Notes under the pieces: model-generated
Database searches by the model: none
Told to the model about the DNA's origin: nothing
What the model saw: only the letters and a program-made list of their open reading frames with translations
NCBI RefSeq assembly: GCF_010993705.1
Contig: NZ_WOFO01000003.1
Span: forward strand, 499,598-563,597
DNA length: 64,000 nt
Reading direction: 5' to 3'
Source of the DNA: Cyclobacterium sp. SYSU L10401
Lineage (GTDB): Bacteria; Bacteroidota; Bacteroidia; Cytophagales; Cyclobacteriaceae
Made by a program: the position numbers and the translations under genes
Shown here: in pieces, positions 1-9,247 of the stretch
Position numbering within the stretch: the first letter of the stretch is position 1
Layout: every line of letters starts with the position of its first letter

Positions 1-4
1 TGGG

Positions 5-120
5 TTGGGAAAACCCCAAAGGTCAATAGTCCTAACCGTTGAGGTCTTTGGGACCTCGATGGTTTTTTTCGTGACAGTCCTGGGAAAAGACCTTCTGGTT
101 TGGGGAAATCCAAAGGTCAA
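5..120. repeat. Pair of 22-bp direct repeats around a hairpin
   Basis: Two related 22-bp copies lie at 5-26 and 99-120. Both end in the identical string CCAAAGGTCAA, and each can itself fold as a short TTGGG/CCAA-type hairpin. Between them, at 34-64, is the larger hairpin listed separately. This looks like a small intergenic repeat element; no gene is seen in 1-214. Confidence 0.5.
34..64. repeat. Imperfect hairpin related to the 17664-17694 repeat
   Basis: The left arm AACCGTTGAGGTC (34-46) pairs with the right arm GACCTCGATGGTT (52-64) with two mismatches. The core AACC-TTGAGGT matches the perfect hairpin that overlaps the mnmE stop codon, so both are probably members of one dispersed palindromic repeat family. 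The right arm is followed by a T run, so it could also act as a terminator for a gene upstream of the window. Confidence 0.55.
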
Positions 121-214
121 CATCATTCTCTATTATAACGAATAAAAACAGTTGGTTCCACAACTTAATATTTCTTTTTCGTATAAATAGGGGTAAATCT
201 ATACTATAAAATCC

Positions 215-883
215 ATGGCCAATATTTTTAAGAAGTTTTTATTGATTGTATTTATTCTTCCCATTTTGTTGAGTTGTACTACGCACTATTTGGCCTCCTG
301 GCAAAATGAGGAGCGACCCGATGGTACCATTGACGGTAGGGATTACACTGAAGAAAATGGTACGGTCGGTATTTCACATGCTTTCAATAGTCAAAATGGA
401 AGGATATTGATACGTATAGAGAATTATGCGGATAAGCCGATTTTGGTCGATCTGACCAAATCTGCCTTGACTATCAATGGTAACACGATTGGTTTTATTG
501 ACGGTAAGGCAACCATTTATGGAAGTATATCCAATTTGGGAACGGGCACAATAAGCGGTTTTGACGGTGAGATTTCCGAAAAAACCAATACGCTTTATAT
601 TCCACCCCAGGCTTTTGTAGAAAATGAGTTTGCAGATATTCGTGCAGAAACTAGAAATATTATGGGAGAAGACCTTGAAGGCAACTGGTCTTATAATTCT
701 CTCTTTAACAAGGAACTAAAGGCTAAAATGGCCTTTTACGATCGTGAGAGTACCCCCATAACTCTAAAAAGTTACCTTAATTATTCTATGCTCGATACCG
801 ATAACCAGCCGGTAAAGACAGAAGTCATTAATCAAAATTTTTACCTGGCTTCATTCTTTAAAGTCCGAGAACTAACCCAATAA
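215..883 (+). CDS. Lipoprotein of unknown function
   Basis: This is a 222-residue protein with a hydrophobic signal peptide and a lipobox ending in Cys21 (LPILLSC), so it should be lipid-anchored in the envelope. The mature part is polar, without transmembrane segments. It has beta-rich stretches and no family I can name. It stands alone, preceded by a repeat-containing spacer and followed by an apparently decayed stretch. The first ATG (215) gives a good signal peptide and is taken as the start. No function is assigned. Confidence 0.75.
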   Translation: MANIFKKFLLIVFILPILLSCTTHYLASWQNEERPDGTIDGRDYTEENGTVGISHAFNSQNGRILIRIENYADKPILVDLTKSALTINGNTIGFIDGKATIYGSISNLGTGTISGFDGEISEKTNTLYIPPQAFVENEFADIRAETRNIMGEDLEGNWSYNSLFNKELKAKMAFYDRESTPITLKSYLNYSMLDTDNQPVKTEVINQNFYLASFFKVRELTQ

Positions 884-1211
884 CAATTTAACCAAATCCT
901 GGCGCCAAGGGAAGAGATGTCGGGATACTCCATCGTTAGAGGTAAAGGGGTAGGCTTGGTAACTTTAATGGCTGGTTTAGTTGGATTGGGCGTGGTAGCT
1001 GGTGGATCTGAATGATGGTGGTATAGTGGGCTAATTTTACCTGCCTATTGGCCACAAGAATGGGCACCTGCGTTATGATCTGTCCAAAAATATCCTGGTT
1101 ACTTTCATAGTCGATATCCGAGGGGTTTCCTAAAATGTGAAGGGTAGAAGTATGGATTTTTTATAAGTTAATGTAGAAATGGATATGCTTGATCGTGTAA
1201 AGTAATCCCAT
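884..1211. other. Gene-free spacer, probably decayed
   Basis: No open frame of useful length is present on either strand. Short glycine-rich, membrane-protein-like stretches occur in shifting plus-strand frames around 930-1070 and are broken by stops. This would fit a degraded gene, but no family can be identified. Confidence 0.3.
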
Positions 1212-2102
1212 TTATTTCGAATCCTTTTTAAATGGCTCATAAGACATCCAATCCACCTCCAACTCGTAGGGCTGCAATGGTTTTTCAATGGAAAGCGGAT
1301 TGGTTTCCACCGACCAATTGTTGGTATGCCAAAAATTCATGCGGTAACGCGTACGGTGTTGGGGAATTCCCTTTTCTGATCCCTGATAATCCCACAATAC
1401 AATTTTTTCACCGTTTTCAGGGTGAAGCATCCACCATTGGATGCGGTCCGGATACCAGTCGAAACCATAGGTGTAAAATCGTGCCGAGGCATCATAGTCT
1501 GCAATGGCCTCAATGGTGTCGGGCTGATTTTGCAAATCGGCCAAGGGGACCCTCAGGTCATTGTGATCTTCTCTGTAGACCGTACTATAGATAGTTCCTT
1601 CAGCCAGATTGATGATCCTGCCAACTCTTTTAAGCTCTCCTGAATGACCCGTCCAAGTACCCATATAAATAACGGTAGGGTCTGCGAGTAACCATTCGAA
1701 GTCAATTTCACTCAGTCCTGGAATACTATCCATATGATAAGTGAAATATCCCACCACAGCCCCAACATTGGGTTGTATATGACTTGTCTTCGGAACTTTC
1801 AGCCTGGCAGCATAAGAGCCATAATGGGTGAAGTGCCTGGAGATAATTTCTGGCCCGCGACCCGCACCGGCACTATCTGTAGGATCTATCTTAAAGGAAA
1901 GGATTTTAGTGCCCTCCTCTGAAGGGGAATTCACCCCCAGCTTGTATTTAAATGGCGCCTTGTTTCCGGTGGAGCCATATCTGAAATACGCTGAAGTAGT
2001 ATCGGAAAAATCTTCGACAAAGGCTTCGTGAAACTTCCCGGTTTGGGAAATGGCTATAAAGGGAATGAAATAGACCATGGCCGATAAAATGCGCTTATAC
2101 AT
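1212..2102 (-). CDS. Glycoside hydrolase family 16-like secreted enzyme
   Basis: This is a 296-residue protein with an N-terminal signal peptide (about residues 1-20). It carries the GH16 active-site signature E132-I-D-F-E136, the nucleophile and acid/base of retaining beta-glucanases, agarases and related enzymes. Downstream aromatic-rich strands (YGFDWYPDRIQWW, NFWHTNNW) are typical of the GH16 beta-jelly-roll. GH16 enzymes cleave beta-1,3/1,4-glucans or galactans, and the substrate cannot be told from sequence alone. It is a single-domain protein without an evident carbohydrate-binding module or T9SS tail. A Bacteroidota-type promoter lies 26 bp upstream of the start codon. Confidence 0.85.
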   Translation of the reverse strand: MYKRILSAMVYFIPFIAISQTGKFHEAFVEDFSDTTSAYFRYGSTGNKAPFKYKLGVNSPSEEGTKILSFKIDPTDSAGAGRGPEIISRHFTHYGSYAARLKVPKTSHIQPNVGAVVGYFTYHMDSIPGLSEIDFEWLLADPTVIYMGTWTGHSGELKRVGRIINLAEGTIYSTVYREDHNDLRVPLADLQNQPDTIEAIADYDASARFYTYGFDWYPDRIQWWMLHPENGEKIVLWDYQGSEKGIPQHRTRYRMNFWHTNNWSVETNPLSIEKPLQPYELEVDWMSYEPFKKDSK

Positions 2103-2127
2103 AGACCGCTACTGTTTGGAGGAGAAC

Positions 2128-2154
2128 CAAATCTACAAAAAATATGGATTGCAA
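2128..2154 (-). promoter_or_regulatory. Candidate promoter of the GH16 gene
   Basis: Read on the minus strand, TTG (2154-2152), a 16-bp spacer and TAGATTTG (2135-2128) match the Bacteroidota sigma-70 pattern TTG...TAnnTTTG. The -7 element lies about 26 bp before the ATG at 2102. Confidence 0.5.
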
Positions 2155-2481
2155 GGCATAGTTGCAAGGCCGTTTAGGTTTGGATTTTGTAAAAAATATG
2201 GCTTTATCATTTGGTTGTTTCTTGTTTACCGTATTTTCTCTAAGGTTGAATTATCACTTCAAGAGGAAAGCCCAACATCTCTGGTTGCTTTTTCATCATA
2301 TCAGCAGCAGGTACTCTTTATCGGTTTAGCATGAGTCTGACAACAGTATGCCTACCATTGGCAGGAAACAGGTCTTCTTCTTTTCCGTCCATTCACAGAT
2401 AGCACCTACTGGGTTTTAATGTAAAACAGGGTAATCCTCCTCTTCGGATTTCGGTCCGGGTAAACAATAGCTCTGCTAAAC
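2155..2481. other. Spacer without recognisable gene
   Basis: Only short frames with no family resemblance are present. The stretch separates the starts and ends of two minus-strand genes and holds nothing beyond the promoter noted above. Confidence 0.3.
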
Positions 2482-3162
2482 TCAATTCAATATAAAATCG
2501 GCAGCCATTCGGGCATGGAGCGTCGTAGTAGCCAGGAGGGGTAGCGCAAAATCTGTTTCATCCATAAGGATTGGGAGTTCGGTACATCCGAGAATTATGC
2601 CTTCTGCGCCTTTTTTCTGGAGCAAGTGCATTTGTTCCAGAAAAAACGTTTTTGCCTCGTCCCTGAAAATGCCCTGCGTCAATTCATTGGAGACATACCA
2701 ATGATTTTGTGCGATGTAGCGTTCGTCTGGGATGACTGTCTGTATGCTAAATTTCTTTGCTAAACGAGAAGGAATGAAATCACCGGTCATGGTGGGCCTG
2801 TTACCCAGGAGACCCAGTGTCTGTAGCTTTTTTTCCTTTGCCTCTTTCCCCACGGCATCAGCGATGTGCAATATTGGTATGCCTACTTGCGGCTGTACGA
2901 AATCGTACACCATATGCGGCGTATTGGCACAGATGACCAGGGCTTTTGCACCTGCCGCTTCCAGGGTTTGGGCAATTTCCAGGTATTTGGCATTGATTTT
3001 TTCTTTATCCTGGGCTCGCATCAGTTCTATATTCAAGCTGTATATAAGCAGTTCGGGATTTCCCTGCGTACCGATCCTTTCTCCCACCAACTCATTAATA
3101 AGACGATAGTAAACAATGGTAGCATGCCATGAAGTGCCACCGATTAAACCTATTTTTTTCAT
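2482..3162 (-). CDS. Aspartate/glutamate racemase family protein
   Basis: This 226-residue protein is of the usual length for the Asp/Glu racemase superfamily (RacD/YgeA branch), cofactor-independent enzymes that invert amino acids with two cysteines. The N-terminal motif IGLIGGTSW and the two catalytic cysteines, C78 in VICANT and C193 in LGCTELP, are all present, so it should be active. The YgeA-like branch has broad specificity, and the exact substrate is not deducible. It would supply D-amino acids for cell wall or metabolism. It is monocistronic on the minus strand, with no signal peptide, so it is cytoplasmic. Confidence 0.85.
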   Translation of the reverse strand: MKKIGLIGGTSWHATIVYYRLINELVGERIGTQGNPELLIYSLNIELMRAQDKEKINAKYLEIAQTLEAAGAKALVICANTPHMVYDFVQPQVGIPILHIADAVGKEAKEKKLQTLGLLGNRPTMTGDFIPSRLAKKFSIQTVIPDERYIAQNHWYVSNELTQGIFRDEAKTFFLEQMHLLQKKGAEGIILGCTELPILMDETDFALPLLATTTLHARMAADFILN

Positions 3163-3335
3163 TTGTAACCTGATCTGATTCCATCACAAAGTAAGAAAAA
3201 GACTTTCCTTTTCCTTCCATTTAAAAAATTTCATGGATCAGCGACCCATGGGAGGGAGCGCGACAGGATCTTGCACTTCGTTTTTATAAAGAGAAACATG
3301 CGCAACTATCCAAGGATAATTTGTAAAATGACCTG

Positions 3336-3621
3336 GCAATAGAAGTTTTTGACAAAGCAGCCGAAAAATCAAAAATAGGATTACCGAAGGAGTATGGTTG
3401 TATGAAGCTTCAGATTTTGATAGACCGTTTTGAGGGTATTTTGAAAAAGAAATAGGTTGTCATTTAGTGAAAAGAGGAAGTCAATATTCGGACGAAAATG
3501 GAATGGTATGCAGGCGACTGTTTTTTATGGAACCATTATTGTGTTATCAGATAATAAGGGTAAAATATTAGTACTGCCGATATCCTTTGATCTGGATATA
3601 GAAAATTATGTTCCTTTCTAA
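3336..3621 (+). pseudogene. Decayed coding fragments of unknown family
   Basis: Two short plus-strand frames look like former coding sequence. 3336-3455 reads as 39 residues (AIEVFDKAAEKSKIGLPKEY...) without a start codon. 3508-3621 reads as 37 residues (MQATVFYGTIIVLSDNKGK...), preceded by SQYSDENGM in the neighbouring frame, as if a frameshift had occurred. I cannot name the parent gene. The rest of the 3163-3681 gap shows no gene. Confidence 0.35.
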
Positions 3622-3681
3622 ATTGTGGCTTAAAAACGTTGAGTGTAAAAGATTAATCAGCCACCATTAACTATTAATACA

Positions 3682-4812
3682 ATGAAAGCAGAAATAATTC
3701 TAATAAAAGCTTTTATCCTGATCTTACTCATGTCATGCAATGCCCAAGACAAGGAAAGAGCTAATGCTGTAGTTCAAAATAAATTTATTTTGACCGGACG
3801 TATAGAAAATGCAGGTGAACTTGAAACAGTCCAGCTGCTAGAAGGAGAGACGGCTACCCATTCTATCGAATTAGAAAGTAATGGCGGATTTTATTTCGAA
3901 GGAAGTGCGCCTGATGAGGCTTTATATACCTTTTTGGTTGGAGAGCGATCATTTATGCTGGTACTAAAAAATGGAAAAAAAGTCGAATTCAACGCTGACC
4001 TGTCCAACCCTGACCATTACACGGTAAAGGGTTCGGAAACATCGGCTAAACTACAAGAGCTAGATGCGATTCGTCAAAAATTTGATAAACAACAGGTTAA
4101 ATTACATGGTGATTTTGAAAAGCGGATAGACAGCGGCGAAACGATGTTATCGATACAGAATGATTTGATGGCCAAGAATGAAAAGTATGTCAGCGAGTTA
4201 TCAGAGAAGGTGTTGCAGTTTTTTTTGGAGAACAAAAATAATCTGGCCGGTTTTTATGGAATAATGACTTTGTATTCCGTTGACCCGACAGCACATGAGG
4301 AAGCAATCATTAAACACATGGAAGAATTCCGGGAAAAGTTTCCAAACAATCAAGATGTGCAATCCTTTGCCTCACATATTGAAGAGATAAAACCATTAAG
4401 TATCGGTCAGCAAGCACCCGACTTTAGCTCCTTGACACCGGAAGGCAAAGAAGTCAAGCTTTCCGACTTCAGGGGCCAGTACGTTCTTTTGGATTTTTGG
4501 GCCGCCTGGTGTGCGCCATGCCGCGAAGAGAACCCTAATATCGTTTCCCAATATCATAAATTTAAAGATAAAGGGTTTACCGTGGTAGGACTATCCCTGG
4601 ATAAAGATCGGGATGCCTGGCTTAAGGCCATCAAAGATGACAAACTGGTATGGACGCAGCTATCGGACCTCAAAATGTGGGATAGCGAAGCAGGCCGCTT
4701 GTATAACATTACGGCTATTCCAGCATCCTTTATGATTGACCCGGAAGGAAAAATAATTGAAAAAAACCTGCGCGGACCAGCACTGCAACGGTTTTTAGAG
4801 CGCAATTTATAA
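3682..4812 (+). CDS. TlpA-like lipoprotein thioredoxin with DUF4369-like N-terminus
   Basis: This is a 376-residue lipoprotein (lipobox ending in Cys19, LLMSC). An N-terminal beta-rich DUF4369-like domain (about 30-125) and a helical linker precede a C-terminal AhpC/TSA-Redoxin domain (about 235-376). That domain carries the redox motif W276-C277-A-P-C280 and the cis-proline region TAIPASFMIDPEGKI. Family members are periplasmic thiol-disulfide oxidoreductases that reduce or isomerise disulfides. The architecture is very common in Bacteroidota. The gene is monocistronic, and a small GC-rich hairpin follows at 4842-4857. Confidence 0.85.
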   Translation: MKAEIILIKAFILILLMSCNAQDKERANAVVQNKFILTGRIENAGELETVQLLEGETATHSIELESNGGFYFEGSAPDEALYTFLVGERSFMLVLKNGKKVEFNADLSNPDHYTVKGSETSAKLQELDAIRQKFDKQQVKLHGDFEKRIDSGETMLSIQNDLMAKNEKYVSELSEKVLQFFLENKNNLAGFYGIMTLYSVDPTAHEEAIIKHMEEFREKFPNNQDVQSFASHIEEIKPLSIGQQAPDFSSLTPEGKEVKLSDFRGQYVLLDFWAAWCAPCREENPNIVSQYHKFKDKGFTVVGLSLDKDRDAWLKAIKDDKLVWTQLSDLKMWDSEAGRLYNITAIPASFMIDPEGKIIEKNLRGPALQRFLERNL

Positions 4813-5299
4813 TTCCAGGTAAGTTTTTACAGAGGGTATAAGGCTATCCTTATAGCCAATTAATATTATTTATATCAATTGATTAGGTAAACTATTTGCG
4901 GTAGAAATGCACTTCAGAATTAAACAGTGAAATTCAAGGAAAAATAGGTGTCTGGGAATATGCTATTGGTTAGATTATTTTTTATAATTAATCACTATCT
5001 TTAAAAGTAAATGTGATAGGAATGGACTTAGTAGTAAAAAAAGCCTTGTCCATTGAAAACCTTTCCAGCATCCGGATCACCTCATGTGACCGATAAAATG
5101 GTAAGCCGTTCATACTACTTCTTGGAAACAGGGAATTACATGATTTTAAATGGTGTAGACAAAAAAACCTTGTTTGAGGAAACAGTCCCAAGGTGATAAA
5201 TTTACAATTTGGTTAACCAATAGACTCCAAACATGAATTATCAAATTAAACATCAATGGCTTAGATAAAAAATATTTACCCACCAAAACATCATTAATT
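4813..5299. other. Spacer with one small hairpin
   Basis: The hairpin GGCTAT-CCTT-ATAGCC (4842-4857) follows the TlpA-like gene but has no T tract, so it is at best a weak terminator. A 67-residue minus-strand frame (4988-5191) ends cleanly and is not obviously random. It has no recognisable family or promoter and may be a remnant. Nothing else is seen. Confidence 0.3.
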
Positions 5300-6208
5300 A
5301 TGGCTAGCAAGCAGGATATCGATTATACCTATTCTACAATGGACAAGATATGGAGATGGAGTGTTGGGGAAACTGCTGATTTTACCGGGGCTAAGTATGA
5401 TGGGGATTTTTCAATTTCACTGGAAGAGGCGCAGCAAAATAAACACAAGTTTATTGCCGAAAACCTGGAAATAAAAGCAGGCGATAGGGTACTGGATATC
5501 GGTTCGGGCTGGGGGCCATTTTTAAGCTATATCAAAGAATTGGGTGCAATAGGAACTGGCATTACACTTTCGGAGGGGCAATACAATGCTTGTAGACGTA
5601 ATGGCCTGGATGTACATATTTGTAATTATCGCGACCTAAGACCCGCTACCTTTGGAAAATTTGATGCAATAGCCTCAGTTGGGGCGTTTGAACATTTTTG
5701 TTCAGTGGATGAGTACAGGGCGGGTAAACAAGATGAGGTTTATAAAAACTTTTTTAAAATTGTCAGCAGTCTCATACCGGTAGGCAAACGATGTTTTATC
5801 CAATCCATGGTTTTTGGTAAAGACATGATAGACATTGACAGTGCCGATATACATGCACCTAAGGACTCTAATGAATATTTGCTAGCGTTGATTATGAATG
5901 AATTTCCCGGTTCCTGGATTCCGTATGGAAAAGAGCAAATCATTAAAAATGCAGCTCCGTATTTTAAGCTTGTTACTGAACATAGTGGCCGGCTGGATTA
6001 CATTGAAACCATCAAAGTATGGCGTCAAAAACTTAAATCTTTTGGCTGGAAGAAGTACTGGGCCTACCTGCAGCTTGTTCCTCAACTTTTCACCGACCCA
6101 TCGATGCGTAAACGCTTGAGCAACCTTAAAGTAGCACCTATCAAGGTTGTTTTCGAACGAGGAATTTGGGACCATCACCGCCTGGTGTTTGAAAAAGTAA
6201 GTGATTAA
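5300..6208 (+). CDS. Cyclopropane-fatty-acyl-phospholipid synthase-like methyltransferase
   Basis: This is a 302-residue cytoplasmic class I SAM-dependent methyltransferase. The SAM-binding glycine motif is D66-I-G-S-G-W-G72, followed by GTGITLSEGQ and the family signature ASVGAFEHF (about 125-133). These patterns match the CFA synthase/mycolic acid cyclopropane synthase (CmaS) group, which transfers a methylene or methyl from SAM to unsaturated acyl chains. At 302 residues it is close to the short mycobacterial form and lacks the extra N-terminal region of E. coli Cfa. It stands alone, and its lipid substrate is uncertain. Confidence 0.75.
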   Translation: MASKQDIDYTYSTMDKIWRWSVGETADFTGAKYDGDFSISLEEAQQNKHKFIAENLEIKAGDRVLDIGSGWGPFLSYIKELGAIGTGITLSEGQYNACRRNGLDVHICNYRDLRPATFGKFDAIASVGAFEHFCSVDEYRAGKQDEVYKNFFKIVSSLIPVGKRCFIQSMVFGKDMIDIDSADIHAPKDSNEYLLALIMNEFPGSWIPYGKEQIIKNAAPYFKLVTEHSGRLDYIETIKVWRQKLKSFGWKKYWAYLQLVPQLFTDPSMRKRLSNLKVAPIKVVFERGIWDHHRLVFEKVSD

Positions 6209-6532
6209 TCTTTCTGGAACTACTTACGCCCAAATATGGAGCAAGTACTTTTAAATTATTTCGTGCATTCAGATTTCTATGGCTTAGGAGAGAGGGTAAG
6301 ACCTTGGATAGGGTGGTGCAATTCCTCGTATTCCACCACCAAACCCTTTGCATTCCAGCTCGTTTTGGATTCCCGTAAGGTGATCTCCTAAATATTCAAT
6401 TTTATTCCTAATCTCAAACCAATAATCAGGAAAAAGACCAATGCGTAAGAATCGATTGCTAAATATTTGTATAGTTTTGTACCAGGCGAAGGATTTACCC
6501 ACTAATTTCTTACCAGTAATTCATCAAACAAT
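6209..6532. other. Spacer without supported gene
   Basis: A 72-residue minus-strand frame (6284-6502) is open but matches no family I know and has no promoter. I see no RNA gene or repeat in this stretch. Confidence 0.3.
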
Positions 6533-7900
6533 ATGGCTAAAAGACCTACGAATGATAAAGCCACGGACCACGGTTTCAATACAGTTGCCGAAAAGAAAGT
6601 AAGCAACACTTTCTTAACACGACGTGAAATGCTTGGAATAAGCAGTTTAGCCGGCTTGGCCACTTTTACTGGAATCGGTTTTAATGCTGCTGCGCAGTCT
6701 CCACAACGACGGCTCCGCATTGCCGTTTTGGCCAGCTATTGGGGTGCTACCAGATCCCATGCAGATTGGATCGTAACCAAGTTGATTGACGGATATTGGT
6801 GGCAGGGTGCCCACACGCCATCACGAGTTGAGGTAGCTTCTATCTTTCTGCACCAACATGACCAAAGTGAACTGGGCCAGAAGGTAGCAAAGGCCAAAGG
6901 TATTCCGATCTTTAAAACAGTAGGGGAGGCCGTGACGCTGGGAGGGAAGGAACTTGCAGTGGATGGTGTGGTCATTGTGGGAGAACATGGAGATTATCCA
7001 AAGGACCTGAAGGGACATTGGCTTTTACCACGCTGGCTGATCTACAGCCAGGTGATACAGGTTTTCGAGCAGAGTAAGCGGTCCGTTCCGGTCTTTAATG
7101 ACAAGCACCTCTCTTACAATTGGGATGAAGCCAAGTGGATGTTTGACAAATCCCGTGAGCTCGATTTCCCCTTGACCGGCGGCTCCTCCATACCCGTCTA
7201 CTACCGTAAGCCTGAGATAGAGATCGATATCGATACACCCATAAAACATTCGATCGTTCTTGGTGGAGCAGCAGACGAAGGCGGCATTTTCCATTGTATT
7301 GACGTACTTCAAGCCTTTGTAGAGCGCAGGAAGGGAGGGGAGTCAGGTGTTAAATCGGTACAGTCCATCAGGGGGCCCGAGACTTGGAATTGGGTGGAGC
7401 GCAATCCATGGGCAAGCACGCTGATAGAATCAGTCGCAAAAAAATTTGAACTACCGTCTGGACATTTTCAGCAGAATGCCCAGACAAACCTGTGTTTGGT
7501 GGAGTATAATGATGGAACTAAAGCAGCTGTACTCTCTGGCCGGGGTGTTGGCTGGACTTACGCTGGCGAAATCGAAGGGCAAAAAGACCCAACGATCATC
7601 TCTATGCTGGGCTGGGCAGGTCCCTTCGATCAGTATCATGCATCGAACGCCCAACCGCATTGGATAACCGAGATGATGGTTACCAAAAAAGAACCCTTCC
7701 CTGCTGAGCGATTGCTGCTTTCCACCGGAATTGTAAACCATTACATGGAATCCAACTGGGAAAATGGTCGGTTCACGCCTATTGGACGTCGCATCGAGAC
7801 GCCCTACATGGATATGACCTACCAATCTACCCGGGGTGCACAATTTAACAAAGGCGAGCGGCCACCCAGCCGGCCCTATATTAGGGGTTTTGACTCATAA
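6533..7900 (+). CDS. Tat-exported Gfo/Idh/MocA-like protein
   Basis: This is a 455-residue protein. A twin-arginine signal (TRREMLGISSLAGLATFTG, about residues 32-50, ending near an AAAQS cleavage site) predicts folded export by Tat. The following part (RIAVLASYWG..., VDGVVIVGEHGDYP, VPVFNDKHLS) has the spacing of a Gfo/Idh Rossmann domain, but the classical GxGxxG and EKP motifs are altered. It may therefore bind nucleotide differently or be a divergent relative. It is followed after about 19 bp by an M19 dipeptidase that also has an RR-type signal, suggesting a two-gene extracytoplasmic operon. No precise function is assigned. Confidence 0.6.
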   Translation: MAKRPTNDKATDHGFNTVAEKKVSNTFLTRREMLGISSLAGLATFTGIGFNAAAQSPQRRLRIAVLASYWGATRSHADWIVTKLIDGYWWQGAHTPSRVEVASIFLHQHDQSELGQKVAKAKGIPIFKTVGEAVTLGGKELAVDGVVIVGEHGDYPKDLKGHWLLPRWLIYSQVIQVFEQSKRSVPVFNDKHLSYNWDEAKWMFDKSRELDFPLTGGSSIPVYYRKPEIEIDIDTPIKHSIVLGGAADEGGIFHCIDVLQAFVERRKGGESGVKSVQSIRGPETWNWVERNPWASTLIESVAKKFELPSGHFQQNAQTNLCLVEYNDGTKAAVLSGRGVGWTYAGEIEGQKDPTIISMLGWAGPFDQYHASNAQPHWITEMMVTKKEPFPAERLLLSTGIVNHYMESNWENGRFTPIGRRIETPYMDMTYQSTRGAQFNKGERPPSRPYIRGFDS

Positions 7901-7919
7901 TTGATAATTGGATAATCTC

Positions 7920-9161
7920 ATGAAACGCCGAGACCTTATAAAAAACTTAACACTTCTTCCCATTGCAGGAAGCATGTTTCCAATAGAAACCTTAAAAGCT
8001 GCTTCTGCCACCGGAATGAGTCTTCCCTCAGATCCCCCTACCAAGCCAATAAATGATTTACATCACCAGGCCTTGGTGATGGACGGGCATACGCACGTCA
8101 TGACCCGCGAGCTACTGTTTGGTACCGATATTGGACAGCGTTATACCGATGGGACCGTCGATTTGCCAAGGGCTATAGAAGGTGGTGTAGACGCCATGTT
8201 TTTTTCTGTGTATACACCTGAACACTATTATCCCGGAAGGTTCGAGACAAAAAACACCTTTCGCGTGGTAAACCTGGCGCTGGACCAAATCGAAAAGAAC
8301 CATGCGGTGATCGAGCTTGCCCTTACCGCTTCGGATATCGAACGCATCACCAAGAAAGGAAAGATTGCGGCATTTCTGGATTTAGAAGGCCCTTTTGACC
8401 TGGACGGAGATATCAACCTATTACGTGCACTATATCGATTAGGCCTTAGGTCCATGCAGCTAACCGCCCACAATACCACCAATGCTTTTATAGATACCTG
8501 CAATGATGTCAGACGATGGGGGGGTATCAATGAGCTGGGAAAAACAATCATTGCCGAAATGAATCGTCTTGGAATGGTCATCAATATTGCCCATGCATCC
8601 AATGAGGCGATCCTGCAAACGGCCGAGGCGAGCAAGCATCCTATTATCTATAGTCATGGAGGTTTCTACAGCATCGTGCCTCATCCGCGCTGTATTACTG
8701 ACGAAGCAGCGAAAGCGCTGGCATCAAAAGGTGGCGTAATTGGGATTCACTTTGGCAGCCTATTTAACAACCCAAAATACTGGGAATGGCAGACAGATAC
8801 TAAAGAAACCACCCCAGCTTCCGTTCAGGGTGCTGAATTGAAGACCATTGAAGAAGTGGATCAGGAACTGATGAAAGAGGTTCCACTGAATTTCAAGGGA
8901 ACGATTCCGGACCCCTATTGGATGCATGTAGATCAGTTGGCGAAAGTGATTGACTATGGGGTGAATTTAGTAGGAGAAGACCATGTTGCCATAGGTTCCG
9001 ATTTAGATGGCGGTCCTGAGTTGCCTCGGGAAATCCAGGATATCAGCGATTTTCCCCAGATTACCCTGGCCATGCAGCGGCTCGGTTATAGCGATCAGCG
9101 AATCAAAAAAATCCTTGGCTTAAACTGGCTTCGTGTGATCCGGGAGGTAACAGGGAAATGA
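7920..9161 (+). CDS. Membrane dipeptidase family (peptidase M19) protein
   Basis: This protein has 413 residues from the ATG at 7920. A TTG start four codons earlier (7908) is possible, but the ATG gives the better RR-type signal peptide (MKRRDLIKNLTLLPIAG). M19 enzymes are zinc-dependent dipeptidases of the amidohydrolase fold. The metal-site landmarks are visible: D-G-H57-T-H59, LDLEGP, INIAHAS, IYSHGG and IGSDLDGG. The first motif is HxH, where classical renal dipeptidases have HxD, so it may belong to a divergent subclass acting on D-amino-acid-containing or other amide substrates. It is probably co-transcribed with the preceding Tat-exported protein. Confidence 0.8.
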   Translation: MKRRDLIKNLTLLPIAGSMFPIETLKAASATGMSLPSDPPTKPINDLHHQALVMDGHTHVMTRELLFGTDIGQRYTDGTVDLPRAIEGGVDAMFFSVYTPEHYYPGRFETKNTFRVVNLALDQIEKNHAVIELALTASDIERITKKGKIAAFLDLEGPFDLDGDINLLRALYRLGLRSMQLTAHNTTNAFIDTCNDVRRWGGINELGKTIIAEMNRLGMVINIAHASNEAILQTAEASKHPIIYSHGGFYSIVPHPRCITDEAAKALASKGGVIGIHFGSLFNNPKYWEWQTDTKETTPASVQGAELKTIEEVDQELMKEVPLNFKGTIPDPYWMHVDQLAKVIDYGVNLVGEDHVAIGSDLDGGPELPREIQDISDFPQITLAMQRLGYSDQRIKKILGLNWLRVIREVTGK

Positions 9162-9247
9162 CTCCACTAAATCAAGATAAATGATGGTCGCTTTTTGGCA
9201 CCGTACCCAGGCAGATAATCAACCGGCATGTTCAAATTCTTTTTTAT

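Noticed and set aside
1232-1594. 120-residue plus-strand frame
   Set aside because: Antisense to the GH16 gene with its catalytic signature; not coding.
4988-5191. 67-residue minus-strand frame
   Set aside because: Possibly a remnant, but no family, promoter or conserved neighbour supports a gene.
6284-6502. 72-residue minus-strand frame
   Set aside because: Looks partly protein-like but matches nothing I know and lacks start signals.
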